A DNA stretch of 64,000 bases, taken from contig NC_046681.1 of the NCBI RefSeq assembly GCF_009870125.1, forward strand, positions 25,008,001-25,072,000, read 5' to 3'. Within the stretch, counting starts at the first letter, position 1. Each line of letters starts with the position of its first letter. Origin of the DNA: Drosophila pseudoobscura. Lineage: Eukaryota; Arthropoda; Insecta; Diptera; Drosophilidae. The translations under genes were made by a program, and so were the position numbers. This document shows positions 1 to 13,487 of the stretch, piece after piece. Below the pieces are notes generated by a model. That model had not been told where the DNA came from. It saw only the letters and a list, made by a program, of their open reading frames with translations, and searched no databases.

Positions 1-1749
1 AACCGATGACGACTTGGAAACGACTTGGATTTGAAGTGTGGAGTAGGCCTACTGGGGATACCACGTAAAAAAAAAACGCGCCCAGATCTTTACCAAATGT
101 TGGTGGTGTGGAAAAGAGTTCATTAAACTGTCCAAATATAAACGTATAGTACGAATAAATAAAGAATGACCAATTCATTTGCGTTGTATTAGTTATTGGT
201 CCACATTTGACAAATATTCAAGAAACATTTCTAATACAATAATCACAAGAAATGGAGAGCCTACTTGATTTTTATTTTGTTGGAAAAAGTACAAAATCTT
301 CATAATTTTGGTTTTTTGTTATGTGGAGACGCGACTACTTGATTGAAATAAAAGTTGTTTTTAAACATTGCAATTTAAAAGCATTTTTAAAAGAAAAGCA
401 TGGAAAAGCAAGCACAAATCCATATATGTTTTCGAAAAAAGAAAAGGAAGGAATGAATAGGTTTGATTTCTCTAAGCTACTTTTCCCACACTATAATCCA
501 CTAGTCTAATTTCCATTGGGTGCGTAAAAATGGCTTCAAATGTTACCAAATACCGATGGCCGTTGTCTATCGAGAATGTACGTACTATTATTCGTGTTGT
601 TCTGTTGTGCATACATTTTCCGCAAGCCCATAAATATGCTTTAAACTGTCGAACGATTAAAGTCGCTCCGGAACCTTCGGCCTAATTTATACGCGATTAT
701 AGTCGCTTGAAAGCACCTGAAATTGTTGTGAAAATCGAATTATTTTCAGACGTTTTTAATCGTTGTTAAGTCCACATGGAATACTCGATAAGAGATTTTC
801 GCTTTAGGTCAGGCGCAATCGACAGCTGACAAAAGGTTATTGTGCCTTTTAAAACTTCCGATCCGACCCAATCCGATGACAGCCAGCAATCAATCTACAC
901 ACATAAGTATATGCACTCACAAATGAATTTAAATATTGATATACATATATGTACAATATGTATTTGTACCCAGACAGAGGCACGGTATGGAAATAGCTAG
1001 AATATTGGTCATTGCGTGGAAAAATATAATAATATATCTGGTCTCGCCCATCTGAAATACAGAAAATTCCCTGAATAAAACGCATTCGATTTCCATTAAA
1101 CTTTAGTATGGTGTAATTTTAATATCCACAATATTCATGAGTGATCAATTTTTGGGCGATTATTTTATACATCAAGAGAAAGATAACAAATCTCGTGTGT
1201 GGTATTAGATCGAGGAATGAATTTCATTACATGCGCGACTACAAACTGTAGGCTTACGAGCTAGGAATTTAAACTAGAATATACGTTAGAGATAGAGCAT
1301 ATAAGATATATTTGGTAAGTGTGGGGACATCTAGTGGCCAGCTCTCAAGGAATGTCGCTTCGCGGGTACTACTGTACTCTGTGCACATAGCTTTAAGTGT
1401 GATTTTAAGGTGGATCCCATCCACTCAACTGCCCGGAATCGCAGCGTCTGTAGACTGAAATTTTGGACCTATCGTCCACAGGCGCTGCAAGACGGCAGTT
1501 AAGGTTTAAGGAACATCCGATCCGAGATTAGTTTTATCTTTTGTTGCTGTGCGTAAATGGTTAATTCTTGGATTACTGATATTGGGAGAGAGCTTGCGTT
1601 TTCTTGCGACTCAACAACGTAAATTCATTCACTAAATAGGTGCTAACTAGATGCGATGTGAGAGATTTTTGTGGCTCCACATTGCTCCTTTGCTGCAGCG
1701 AGTGGGACACGAGTATTGGATGTGTGATGCGGTGATGCCTGCGGTGTGG
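1..1749. other. 3' flank of FASN1, no gene seen
   Basis: AT-rich sequence downstream of FASN1. The longest open frames are 60-80 codons, lack splice context or a recognisable domain, and look like chance. I see no RNA gene or transposon terminus. Confidence 0.6.
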
Positions 1750-1755
1750 TTTATT
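1750..1755 (-). terminator. FASN1 poly(A) signal
   Basis: A canonical AATAAA on the minus strand lies about 47 bases after the FASN1 stop codon (1802-1804). It is the first such hexamer downstream, so it is the likely proximal cleavage signal. Longer 3' ends cannot be excluded. Confidence 0.55.
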
Positions 1756-1801
1756 GGTCTGCCACATCCACAACACTCTTATGCTAATCCTTTACTTGGA
1801 T

Positions 1802-4800
1802 CTACTTGAACAGACGCTTCAATATGCTCTGGATGGTCGTCAGCGACTGATCCTCTATGAGGAACGTGCGATGGTTGCCCTCCACAGTGTGTACTTCGAC
1901 GGGTTTTGTGCAGACCTAAAAGGATAAATCAAAAGTTACATTTTGTGTCCCAATTTTATTTGCAATTGTTGTATGGAAACCTACCTCTTTTAGGCGATAG
2001 TCCTCATCCAGCTTTGCAGAGTTTTCTGTGGGCTTGACCAGAGTGACGTTAGACTTGAGCTTCAGCGTCGGCTTGTAGCTGTCGGCCAGCTCCAGTTTCT
2101 TGTAGAACAGAGTAGCGGACTTCCTGATCTGTTGACCGATAAAAAAAAAAACAAAGAGAGTTCTAAAAAGTTCCCAGGTTATAAAAATGTGTCTGCTTTC
2201 TTACCGTCTCCACGGGCTGTGTGATCTCCAAGCTCATAAGCTCGGCAAATTTCTCCAGTTTTTCCTCCCATGTGGGGATCACCAGAAGCAGTCGTACCAG
2301 CTATAAAGGGCAATGAAATGATGAGTATTCCTCCATTTATTATCTAGTGTTCCTCTGGACTTACCGCCTTGTAGTCAATGTTGGCCAGGACAATGCCAAA
2401 GTAGGCCAGACCGTAGCTCTGGTTGCTGTTCGCGTCGTCGGCCGTGTAGCGCTGCTTGAAGCTGCTCGTGTACCAGTTGACGTAGGTGGGCGCTCCGTCC
2501 AGCATGATCACGTTGGCTACTTCGTTGGTGTCCTCCAGGATGGCGGTCATAACGTAGGTGAGCAGGCAGCCAAACGAGTATCCGGCTAGCTTGTAGGGTC
2601 CCTTGGGCTGAACTGTACGGATCTGTTCGATGTAGAACCTGGCCGCAGCCTCAACGGAATCGACGGGGACGGCATCGGTGAACTGGAGTCCATAGGCAGG
2701 CACCTCCAGTCGCTTGGCCAATGGCTCCAGTGCGGACGCAAAGCCTTCGATGGGCGAAATGAAGAAGATGGGCGTCTGCTTGCTGTTGGCCGGCGCCTTT
2801 GTCTCCAGTCGCACAATAGCCTCTGTGGGTATCAGTGCCGTGGTGAACACCACCTGCGTTCCATCGCCCAGGGGGCTGGTTGTGCGCGAGGACGGGTTCG
2901 ATGTGATGCTGGTGGCATCTGCTGGCGCACCCGATCCATTAACAGCACCGGCGGCGGCCGAAGCTGTTACAGGTTTCGTATCGGCTCCACCATCCATTTG
3001 CTTGAGAGCTCCAAATGTCAACAGACGGATCTCTTGGGCGGACAGCACAATGTCAAAGTTCCTTTCCAGAGTCTGCTTGATCTCGGCACTCATCAGCGAG
3101 TCCATGCCCAGATCAGCTAGGGAGGCGGCATCCTGGATATTCTTGGTGTCGCGCAGACCCAAAATGTTGGCGATGGTCGCAATCAGGCTGACGCCGGCCG
3201 ACGAGTCGGATTTGCGCTTCTCGGCCACCACCATGGATGCCACGACGGGATGCGGCTGCTGCAGGAACAGGTCGATGGTTTGCAGGCAGGAGGGCATGCG
3301 CTGGGGCAGGGTGCCTCCGATGACGGTGTCATTGTCACCGAGATTCTCCAGCACCAAACCGGTATCTCCGATGGCTCCCCACTGGATGGCTGTGCCGGGG
3401 AAGCCGCTCACCTGCCTCTGCTCGCAAATCCGCTCCATGGCAGAGTTGGCCAGGCCGTAGTTCGTTTGGCCGATGTTGCCGCGGCCGCAGGACACACTGG
3501 AGAAGCAGATAAAGTAGTCCAGCTCCGTGCACGTGCTACGCGAATATTGGTCCAACCACTTGGTGGCCGTCACCTTGGGATCGGCCACCGTCTTGAAGTC
3601 CTTGGCAGTCTGATCCTCGATCAAGGCATCCCTGAGCACGGCAGCCAGATTGAAGATGCCTCCGACCAAAGCCAGCTTGTTGCTGTTCTCCAGCAGCTTC
3701 TTGGCCCCAGCGGCGGTGGTCACGTCGCTCGTATCGATCACTACCTTGACGCCACGCTCCTCCCAGCGACGGATCATCAGACCCTGGTAGCCGGTCTTCA
3801 CGCCCGACCGAGAGGTGAGCACAATGAAGCGGGCACCGCGGGACACCAGCCAGTTGGTAAGCTCCAGGCCGAAACCGCCAAGACCTCCAACCAGGATGTA
3901 GCTCTTCTCCGGGTGCATGTAGGTGCGGGGAATGGCATTGATGAGACGCGCCTTTGGCTTGAGAGCCTTCTTGCCGGCCTCCTCGTCGCGCACCTTGATC
4001 ACGACTTTGCCGATGTGCTTGCCGGAGGCCATGAACCGGAAGGCCTGCTCCACTTGCTGGTCGTTGAAGACGGTCGTGGGCAGCGGCAGGACAGCACCGC
4101 TCTTGATGCCCTCGGCCACCAGGGTGACGACCTGGTTCTGCATCTCCTCCTCGCCCTCCATCACGCTGTCCAGCAGGATGCCGTGGAAGGAGGTGTTCTT
4201 GAGGAAAACGGACATGCCCAGGGGGCTGTTGTTACTCAAATCGAATTTGCCAATCTCCAGGAAGCGTCCATTGAGACCCAGGCAGCGAATGGAAGCCTGC
4301 AGCTTCTCCTCGGAGAGGGAGTTGAGCACCAGATCCACACCGCGCCCTTTGGTCTCGCGCATCACTAGCTGCTCGAAGGAGGTGTCACGGGAATTGCCAA
4401 TGTGCCGCTCCTGCAACTTGGGGAATCGCTTCAGCAGGAACTCGCGCTTCTCCTTGCTGCCGACGGTCGTGAAGACAGTCAGACCATGAGCCAGGGCCAC
4501 CGAGATGGCCGCCTGGCCCACTCCTCCGGATCCTGCATGGATGAGAATGCGCTCGCCCTTCTTCATCTGTCCGCGCACCACCAAAGCGTAGTAGACGGTG
4601 GAATAGACGCAGGGAACGGTGGAGGCCTCCTCCATGGTCCACTTGTCGGGTATCTGCCACATCATACGCTTGCTGGCCACACAGGTGGTGGCCAGCGACT
4701 TGGCCGGCACCATGGCCATGACGCGACGTCCCTGTGTGTCGCGTCCGGCAAACTCCAGTCCGAGAACGCAGTCCTGTTCGGCGAGGTCTCCGGGTAGGGC

Positions 4801-7800
4801 ATCGGCGGCCAGTTTTCCGGATGTCAGCATCACGTCACGGAAGTTGATCGGCGCATAGTAGACGGTACAGGTCTCCAGGTTCTTGTCGGCCGCGACGGCA
4901 GTGTCGCCCTTGGCCGCTTCGATCCACTTGAGCGACGCGAGGTCGCCCTTGACCAGAGCATTCACGTAGGCATGCTCCACCTGGAGTGTGGCCTGTTGGG
5001 TCTCCAGCTTCAGGTGGCGGAAGGTGCCCCAGGCGCCGCCCTTTAGCACATTCGAGATGAGGTCCTTCTCCAGCTGCTTGCGGTAGAGCGGCGCAGTCAG
5101 GGAGAACTTCTCCGCCTTGGCGTCCTGGACAAACACGAGGCGCGCCAGCTTGCCGCCGTTCTCGTTCTTGATGCAGGTCATCAGGCCAACTGCACCGAAG
5201 AGCTCCTCACCCTGGCACACCACATACACGTACTGCTCCTCCGTGGAGGCTGTGAGAAGGGCCGCCTTGAGGTCATCCACCCACTGGAAGTTCTGTTCGG
5301 TTACCTGCACGACCACAGATTTGCGTGTCTTCAGATCGATGGCACGGCGGGCCAGCACCAGGACGCGGGTTGCACCCAGACTCTGCTCCTGCACGACCAC
5401 CAGTCCAAACTTCTCGAGGAGCGCACGTCCCGTCTTCGTGTAGGTGTTTACGGTCTCCTCCAGGATAAGGAAGCCAGTCTCGCGGATGCTGGCAATGGAA
5501 TTCTCGAGGGTCTTGGTATCCGGCCGGGACAGCACATCGATGCCAAAGACAAAGTGACAGTTCTGCTCTACGGGCTCCACGAGCACATCCTTGGACACAA
5601 CACGCACCCCCGAGTCGCCCAGGGCGGCCGTAATGGTCTCCTCATTGTTGTTGGATGTTACCACGGCCACATCGCCGGTGAGGACGGGCTCTCCTTCGAT
5701 GATCTGCAGCAGCCGATTGGCCACCAGGACATCCGGATTCCGTCCATTGGCCAGCTCCACGCCCTTGAGCTTCACGGCTCCGCTGGAGTTCTCGATAATC
5801 AGTTGGATGGCCACATCCAGGGCGTGCAGGCGCGCCTTCTCCGAGTTCTCGTGGAGCTCGCTCGCGTTGATCTGCGGCACAAAGTGGTAACGCTCTAGGG
5901 TAGGTGGGGCCTGGGTGCCCGGACGACGTTGGGCCAGAGTGGCCTTGAGGCCACGCAACTCCACGCCGCCGCTCTTGATCACATTGATGTCGCTGTACCA
6001 GGAGACGGGAAGGCCCGTTTCGGTCTGCTCTTTCTCGGAGAGAGCGGCCAGCAGCTCCAGATGCTTCACGGGATTCAGGACGGCCTTCTCGATGCGCGTG
6101 GGCAGATAGAGCTCACGGAGGTTCTTGCTGAGGATGCTGAACTGCAGCATGGTGTCCATGAAGCTGATCCAGTTGTCCACCCACTGCAGCTGGCCGGCAG
6201 AGGCCACCGTGTCCGACTTGACGATGCCACGGAAGATTCCGCCGTAGTCGTAGCCGCGCAGACGCAGCTCCTTGTACACATCATTGGTGGCCAGCTCCTT
6301 GGCAGCCTTGCTTGCCGTTTGGGGCTCCAACGGCAGCTCCTCGTTCTCAATGGACTCCGGGATGGTGATCCTGCCGGACACGGCCAGGCTGCCGCTCTCG
6401 CAGATCTCAAAGGCTCCAGTGCCGTCGAAGAAATTGATGCCAAACTTCACGACCGCGTTCTTGTTGAGGATGGTGGCCCGGTGGAAGACCAGGTTCTCCA
6501 TCACGACGGGCGTCTTGTGGAACTCGCCGCCGCGCATCTTGGCAAAGGTCATCCAGGCGAGCGTCATGTAGCCCGTGGCCGGGAACAGGATCCTTCCGTC
6601 GATGGTGTGGCCGACGAGGAAGGCGTCGTCCTCCTTGGACAGATCCACCTCAACGATGGTCTCCCCGGAGGAGGTCTCCTTGCCGAATTTGGCCACCAGC
6701 CACTTCTGGGTGTGATCCCAGCCAATCTTCGAGTTCAACATGGGGGTGCCACGGCCCACGGGATAGCTGATAGGACGCACCAGGTTGAGAACCTGCGGCT
6801 GGGCACCGGCAGCGAAGAGCTTGCCCACATTCGTGAGGAAGAACTCCACGTTGTTCTCGTGGCCGCGCTTCACCAGACTCAGATTGGTAGCCTCTGGGCC
6901 CAGGGCGCGCTTGAGGATGGCCTGCAGCAGGCCGTGAGGCGCAATCTCAATAGAGATGGCATTCTTGGGCACATGCTGGAGGGCCTCGTGGAAGAGCACC
7001 GGCGACAGCAGATTGTTCACATGATAAGCGGCCGACGACTGCTTGGCCACTGGGGTGCCCCACGCCGATTCCGGGATGCTGGTGCTTACCCATCGAGCGG
7101 TGCGGTTCTTGGCATTTGGGATGATCTTCTCCAAGCTCTTACGCAGCTTCGGTCCGGCATCGGCAATGTACTTGCTATGGAAGGCATAGCCACTGGAGTT
7201 AACGGCCTTCGCGAAGACGTCCTCGGCATTCAGTTTGACTACCAGCGCCTCAATGGAGGCCTCCGGTCCGGAGATGGTACAGTTATCCTCGCTGTTGTGG
7301 CACACGGGGAAACAGTCGGCGGGCACACGCTTGTGCGCCTCCTCCCAACTAAGGCCCACGGCTGCCATTTTGCCCTTAGAGAGCTGCGTGTCCAGGATGC
7401 TCTTGCCACGCCAGTAGGCAGCCAGCACGGTCTGTTCAGGAGTGAAGCAGCCGTCGGCATAGGCACATCCCAGCTCGCCCACAGAGTGTCCAACGATTCC
7501 GTCAGGATGGATTCCCAAAGAGCTTAGCAGATCGGTAAGGGCCACCTGCATGGCGGCAATCGAGATGAAGGAGTTCAAGATGTTCTCGAAGCTCTTGTCC
7601 GTGGAGCGGGTGAGCACATCGATCAGATCGACGCCTTCTGGTTTCAGCACATCCGCGCAGCGTTGAATGGTCTCCGCGAAGGCATCAATTTGCATCAGAT
7701 CCTTGGCCATGCTGGCCCACTGGCTGCCCATGCCCGAGTACACGTACCAGACGGGCCGCTTCTCGTCCGTGAACTCCAGCACCTCGCGCTGGAGGGTGCC

Positions 7801-9405
7801 CTTGCTGCTGCTGACCACGCCGTAGCCGCGGTAGTAGTGCAGCGGAATGGGCTTCGAGTGGATGTCGTTCAGGAGCTGCAGGTACTCGTCGTCATCGGCA
7901 TGGCCGGCGGCCGACTCCAACAGCTGCTCCACAGCCTCAAAGGTACGGCCAGATGCCAGGACCACCTTTGGACCGCTGTCACGTGGTGTGAGAGCCTTGG
8001 GCTTGGGGTTCGACTTGAGGATGACGTGGGCATTGGCTCCACCAAAGCCGAAGGAGTTAAGACCGATGATACCGCCATTCCAGGGCAGGTTCTTGTCCAC
8101 CACCTTGAGACGGCCATCGACCAGGCCATACAGATCCGGATTGGGTTTGTTGTAGTGCAGATTGGCTGGGATGACGCCCTCCTCCATGGCAATCAGGATC
8201 TTGGCCACGGAGCACACACCAGAGGCAGGCTCTGAGTGTCCCATGTTCGACTTGACGGATCCGATCAGCAGGGGACTGGTGCGGTTCTTGCAGAAGAAGT
8301 CCGTAATGGAGTTGACCTCCTGGGGATCACCGACCTTGGTGCCAGTGCCGTGGGCCTCCACATAGACCACGTCGTTGGGGCTGAGTCCGATCTCCTCGTA
8401 CGTCTCGCGGATCAGTCGGTTCTGCATGCTGCCAATGGGATAGGTGATGCCCTGCTCCTTGAACCCGTCCGTGTTGGTGCGCACATTCAGGATGGAGGCG
8501 TAGACGCGCTTGGCCTCGGAGACGCGCTGCAGGAGCAGTACCACACAGCCATCGGAACGGACATAGCCGTTGCCGGACTCGTCGAAGGCCTTGCAGCTAC
8601 CGTCCTGGCTCAACATGTTCAGGCGTTTGAACTGCAGCGACATGGTGGGCTTGAGGATTAGCCCAGCTCCGGCCACAATAGCATTGTCGATCTTGCCCTC
8701 GCGCATATCGGAGAACGCCTGCTCCAGGGCGTACAGGGAACTGGAGCACGCAGTGTCAATGCTGTAGCTGGGTCCCTTAAAATCGAAGGTGAAGGAGATG
8801 CGATTGGCGAACATGGCGCGGGCACATCCCGTGAGGCCATAGCCATTCACGCGATCGGCATCGCAGCACCAATGCTGCTCCGTCTCCGAGGTGGAGACAC
8901 CGATGTAGACGCCAGTGCGAGAGCCTCGTAGATCGGTGGGATTGAGACCCGCATCAATGATCGCCTCGTGGGTCAGCTCGAGGAGCATGCGCAACAGGGG
9001 GTCCATGCATTCGGCCTGCTTCTGGTGCACGCCAAAGAACTGCTGGTCAAAGTTCTCCAGATCGCTTTCCTTGATCTTGCCCATCCTATCGGGCAGTCCA
9101 TAGAGACCTGTCGGTGTTAGAGATCATCCTTTAGCTGAGAGATCTAGGGCTGGGAAGAAAGACTACTTACCGCGCTCCCAGCGTCTGGGATCATCGTTGA
9201 CCATGTCCACGCCATTGAAGAGATTCTGCTTGAACTCATCAATGTTGGAGCTCTCGGGAAGGCGGCCAGAGAAGCCAGTTATGGCGACCTCATCGTTCAG
9301 CACGGGCTGACGCGGCACATAGTGTCCGCCACCCAGGTCCAATTGGGGAGCGGCACGCGTGGCGGGCTCGGCGGTGATTACTTCTTCGGCAAAACGGGCT
9401 GGCAT
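1802..9405 (-). CDS. FASN1: Fatty acid synthase 1, type I multidomain, complete
   Basis: Cytosolic homodimeric synthase that builds palmitate-type fatty acids from acetyl-CoA, malonyl-CoA and NADPH. Five coding exons: 9171-9405, 2365-9107, 2205-2300, 1985-2128 and 1802-1915. All junctions are GT-AG and frame-consistent, giving 2443 residues, near the usual size of the insect enzyme. Domains in order: ketosynthase with DTACSSS (Cys about 199); malonyl/acetyl transferase GHSVGE (Ser about 620); dehydratase [10 protein letters not shown] (His about 912); enoyl reductase nucleotide loop GSGGVGQ (about 1600); ketoreductase GGLGGFG (about 1818) with the YGLAN Tyr (about 1961); acyl carrier GMDSL (Ser about 2082); thioesterase GYSFG (Ser about 2256), Asp about 2282 and His about 2421. 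The thioesterase His is encoded in the last exon. I chose the ATG at 9405 (MPARFAEE) because it matches the known fly FASN1 start as I remember it and is the first in-frame ATG. FASN2 lies directly upstream in the same orientation. Confidence 0.95.
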
Positions 9406-9714
9406 CTTGGGGCTGTTACTATTGCTGTCGTTGTCCTTGTTCTGGTTATGATCCTGGTTCTGGTTATGGTTGTGCGTGTGCGAGTGGGAGGTGGAGGTGC
9501 TCGGTGTTATCTGCGTGTCGTCTGGCTCCTTAAAGGCGTCAGGTTGATGGGAATTCTGCTGCTGCTTGTTGCGACGACGGCGACGGCGATTGGCTCGGGC
9601 ACTTTTGCCGTTATTTTGGCCACTGGGAGAATGATGCTGCTGGTTTTGATGATTGCTCTTAACGGCAACAGGATGCTGCTGGTCCACGGCTTGCAACAGG
9701 TTTGAGTGTGGCGT
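9406..9714 (-). other. 5' leader part of FASN1 exon 2, open in frame
   Basis: A splice acceptor (TTTCAG) puts the exon boundary at 9714/9715. The 309 bases from there to the start codon contain no in-frame stop and, as far as I can read, no ATG in any frame. In frame they would encode a His/Asn/Gln/Ser-rich stretch with a run of Arg. If the upstream exon ending at 13075 is joined here, its last in-frame codon is TAG, so this part would be untranslated. An N-terminally extended isoform would need another exon or a non-AUG start. Confidence 0.55.
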
Positions 9715-12700
9715 CTGAAAATACGAGTATATATGAGCAAATGAGGCGATAGGTCTTTGGTAAACTAATGCCATTTTAATCTCAGAAAAAATGTCTACAA
9801 AACTGAGGAAATCAAGAGCTACTTGTTCAAGTATGTAAATCTATTTGGCGTGTATAGAAAGTCTCTTTGCCGCCGGCTTAGCTTATGGAGTATGGGACGC
9901 CCTAAGAGTGAATTTTTGAAGGCTCAACTCAATACTTCAATCATTACATTCCCTTCAAAATTTGATTTCACGAAAAATGCATAGCATACCACAAGGTGCA
10001 ACTGTTTAATACAATATCAACCCTTTGATTGGTAGAGTAGGTATTTTTTGACTTCGAAGAACTCGAAATATTTATTTTTTGTCAATTTTTAAATGTCTAA
10101 CAAAAAGCCTGCTGAGTCATGCTGTTTTTTATTTCTCTTAACATTTATTCAATTTTCCACAAAAACTGGCGGCAGAACTGTGGTGCCTACATAACAGGGC
10201 AGAGCTGTTAAGTTTTTGCAGAAGCTGTTAAAGCTCTTTGGCGTTTCGATGGAAAGCTTTGGACAGCTGAGAGCTCGCTCTCGCTCTCCCCGAAGCTAAC
10301 GCAGAAGCAGCCGCCGACGCAAGCCGTTGTACCGGTACCGGTGTCTGTCGCTTCCAGACAGACGGGCAGCAGCAGACTCTGGGCAGCAAGCAGGCAGGCA
10401 AGCAGTGGAAAGTTAGTATAGACATTACAAATCAGGTGATTTCTGGAGGAGCTTTTGACGCGCATGTGGCTGGCCGGGCTGCATGTTTGTTATGGGCGGC
10501 TTTCTAGTGTTGTGGCGTGATGATGCGATGCCGCAGCCTAACAGCAGCTGCCAGGGGCAACTTGTGGCAGTAACAGTAACAGTGCAACATGCTTTGCGTT
10601 AACATAGGCACAGCTCCCTCTGCCTCTCTCTACGCTCTTCATATTTCTCACGCAATCAATCCCCCTAAGCACAATACAAACACAAGCTGCTTTCTCATTC
10701 GCCGAGAAACTCGTACGATGTGCAGAAGAATGATTCAACAAAAGGGAAAGAAGTAAGTGACGAAGGCAGTTCTGTTGGCGGTCGGTCGGTCTCCCCCAGA
10801 GCGTCGCTAGAAGAAGCGGAAGAACAAGAAACAGCGGACGCCCGAAAATGCTATGTTGCTGCCGGCAAACGATGGCAAATCGGCACACTCACCTTTGTTG
10901 GTAGGTAGTGTGATAGTGAGCGAGCGAGAGAGAGAGCTTATCGTTTTTTCTGCTCATCTAAAGCATTTTGATGCTATGTTTATGTTTATACCCCTGCATC
11001 AGGTATTACGATTTTTACTAGAGGTCTGCAACACTTAGAAGATGCCATCTTCTTACTAAGGAACAGTACAACATATGGGATAGCGCGCAGTCGTAATATA
11101 TTTATATCAAGCGAAGGTATTAAAGTGTAGATAACAAATACAATTACATATCATCAAAATCGAATGACTGCCATGGAAAAGGGTATCAAAGGCTACGGTA
11201 GTCGAAGTTAATTTCTTGTTGCCATAGTAATTGTATGTCAGAGCGAAATTTTGCATGCCAACCGGCACACATATACACACACACATGAGCTGGACGCGTG
11301 TACCATTTGTTTAGTGAGATAAGGTGGCGTGATTTCTCAAGTTCATTCAAGTATTACTTTCATAGTTTTTGTGGCTGGTCTGTTCCCCGATTTGTTTGCT
11401 TTGTTTTAGCTGTGCCTGCTACAATCCAACATCCTCTATAGATCCTTTTACTTTTTTTGCCAGCGTTCTCTTTCGTATTGATTTCTCCGGTATTCATCAG
11501 ACTCCACTATCTCTGTGTTCGTGTATGTATGTACATATGTGTGTGGGTGTCACCCATCATCAGGCCATACTGCTAAAAATTGCGTCATTAGATAAGCAAA
11601 CATGTAAACAAACCACCCCTCCTCAGTGTCCCTTCCCTAGAATCGGGGTAGGGGTCTTGGGCACTCTATATTGTTTATTTATGCACTCGGTTCTATTTTC
11701 ACAGTTATCGATTTTGGCCAGGGTGGGGCAAGGCAGAGACTCAAGTGCACGTGTACTGGAACCTCTATACACCCTATATACAGCACCCAGCACCCATCTA
11801 TCCATCTACATATAATTAGCCCTCATTCTCATCTCACCCACTAAAACTTTTGGGGTGGAGACGATGATGATGTCTCAAGTTTATGCACATCAGCGATAAC
11901 TGATAACTGGGAGGTGGGCCATGGGGTGATTCCGAACCGAGCTGATAAGGCGGTGTGGCGCTGCCTACTCATACGAGTCTGCACCTGATCGGAACTGTTG
12001 GACCGACGCCAAACGCGTGTAGAACAGGAAGCTTATGAATACAGCTGATAAAGATAAGACACTTGAAATTTTCCAATCATCCAATTTGCTTTTGTTTTGA
12101 TACCCTTGCAGACGGGTTGTATGATGTTGTTATGTTTTATTATATAGTTTTGATACAGAATCGGAATTTATTTATGTGGCTTTACAAGTTATAGTTTCCG
12201 AAATTTTAATAGATTATTCAAATCGAAATTATTTATCTTGTAATAGGAATTGAAGAACAACAAAGGGTATCTAATGCTTCGTTCGCAAAAAACTGGCCAT
12301 TCTTTCTGTTTTATGTCTTATTTAGCTTGATTGTCTAATAGTTTTCATGGGAAATCTTACAAATCCAAGTTTGGTTGCTTCTCCCGGCTGCAATTAGAAG
12401 GCGAAACCCTATCGAGAAGCCAATAAACTTTCATAGGACGCCTTTCTTTGCCATGTACATATATATCTCTCTGTCAATTAGCAACTGTAATTTTTTGTAG
12501 CAGCGTTGTGGAATGTTGTGGTCTGGGGGGTACATTCAGTGAGGGGGCGTTTAGAATAACACTTTGGGCACAATTTGGCCCAAAGCCTAAAGGTCCTAAA
12601 GGTCAAAACGTTGCATGCCAAGTGCGAATCGAGCAAACGGGAAATGTTCTCCAATTTAGTAATTTGTATTTTTAGCCGGGGGCTAGGCTAGCAAATACAT

Positions 12701-13074
12701 TGGAAAATATCAGTTCGAAAGTTTTACAAAAACAGTTTCTGCGGCAAAGTCTAGAGCGTAGATAATGAAGTTTCTCTTGCATCTCTAGCTGATTCTAGTT
12801 TCTATCATTTGGAGTAGAACAAAAAAGAGATGTTCTAACGAATCCATAGTTTAGGGTGAACCTAAATCTAATTTTTGGTTTAAGTAACTTAAACGTTTTT
12901 TCCTCATTATTTCATCACTAAATTCGAGTTTTTGAACGTTTCATTTCCTATTAATCGTACGAAGTTTTATTTGCACTCGTTCCCACGCACACACACACAC
13001 ACACACACACACAAGCACATTTGACGGGAGTCCAATTTTATTCCTGCGGCTGCCATTTTATTTTTTGTACATAC
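9715..13074 (-). other. Probable first intron of FASN1
   Basis: About 3.4 kb of noncoding sequence between the FASN1 exon-2 acceptor and a candidate 5' untranslated exon. A good second donor (CAAAG followed by GTGAGT on the minus strand) lies near 10,892, just downstream of a GAGA-rich tract at 10,921-10,936. It could mark an alternative first exon. No other coding signal is visible. Confidence 0.4.
12988..13013. repeat. (CA)n microsatellite
   Basis: About 13 CA dinucleotides in the probable FASN1 intron. A shorter CA tract lies at about 13,846-13,862. Confidence 0.9.
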
Positions 13075-13456
13075 CTAAAAATCAGGCGATTCCTCTTGAC
13101 AGCTGTTTTTCTGGCTAAAGGCTCTGGAGCAGTGGGTAGGCTTTTGGGCTTCTTGGTGCAGTTGGTCCTGACTGACTTTCGAAACCGTTAGCTACGCTAC
13201 TTTTGCAATTAACCAATACAAAAACACAGCACTTTTCCTTTTGCTATTGTTCTCTATCCGTTCAGTTGGCGGTTACCGTTAGCGTTTTTTGCAAATAATT
13301 TTGCTACACTCTTCGTTTTGCACTGTGGCTGGGGCCGTGTAATGGAGGCGAAAGACACACTGTGTTTGAAGCGTAGCGGTTAATAAAGCACGACACAACT
13401 AACTGTGTTCTGTCGGTTTCGTTCACGACTGGCAGCGAAAAAATAAACGGGAATAG
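13075..13456 (-). other. Candidate FASN1 5' untranslated exon
   Basis: On the minus strand this segment ends in a strong fly splice donor (TTTAG followed by GTATGTAC) and starts about 30 bases after a TATA box. It would splice to the acceptor at 9715/9716. It lies in the only gap between FASN2 and FASN1. The transcript start is inferred from the TATA position alone; RNA evidence would settle it. Confidence 0.4.
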
Positions 13457-13479
13457 TCCAGGCATCAGGTGCGCGACGT

Positions 13480-13487
13480 CTTTTATA
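13480..13487 (-). promoter_or_regulatory. TATA box, probable FASN1 promoter
   Basis: TATAAAAG on the minus strand within a GC-richer context, followed about 31 bases later by the inferred start and then the candidate untranslated exon. It is the best core-promoter match I see upstream of FASN1. Confidence 0.45.

Noticed and set aside
3250..4368. Long plus-strand open frames opposite FASN1 (for example 372 and 532 codons at 3,250-4,368 and 5,929-7,527)
   Set aside because: They are antisense shadows of a GC-rich, strongly codon-biased gene, with low-complexity His/Leu/Gly composition and no domains.
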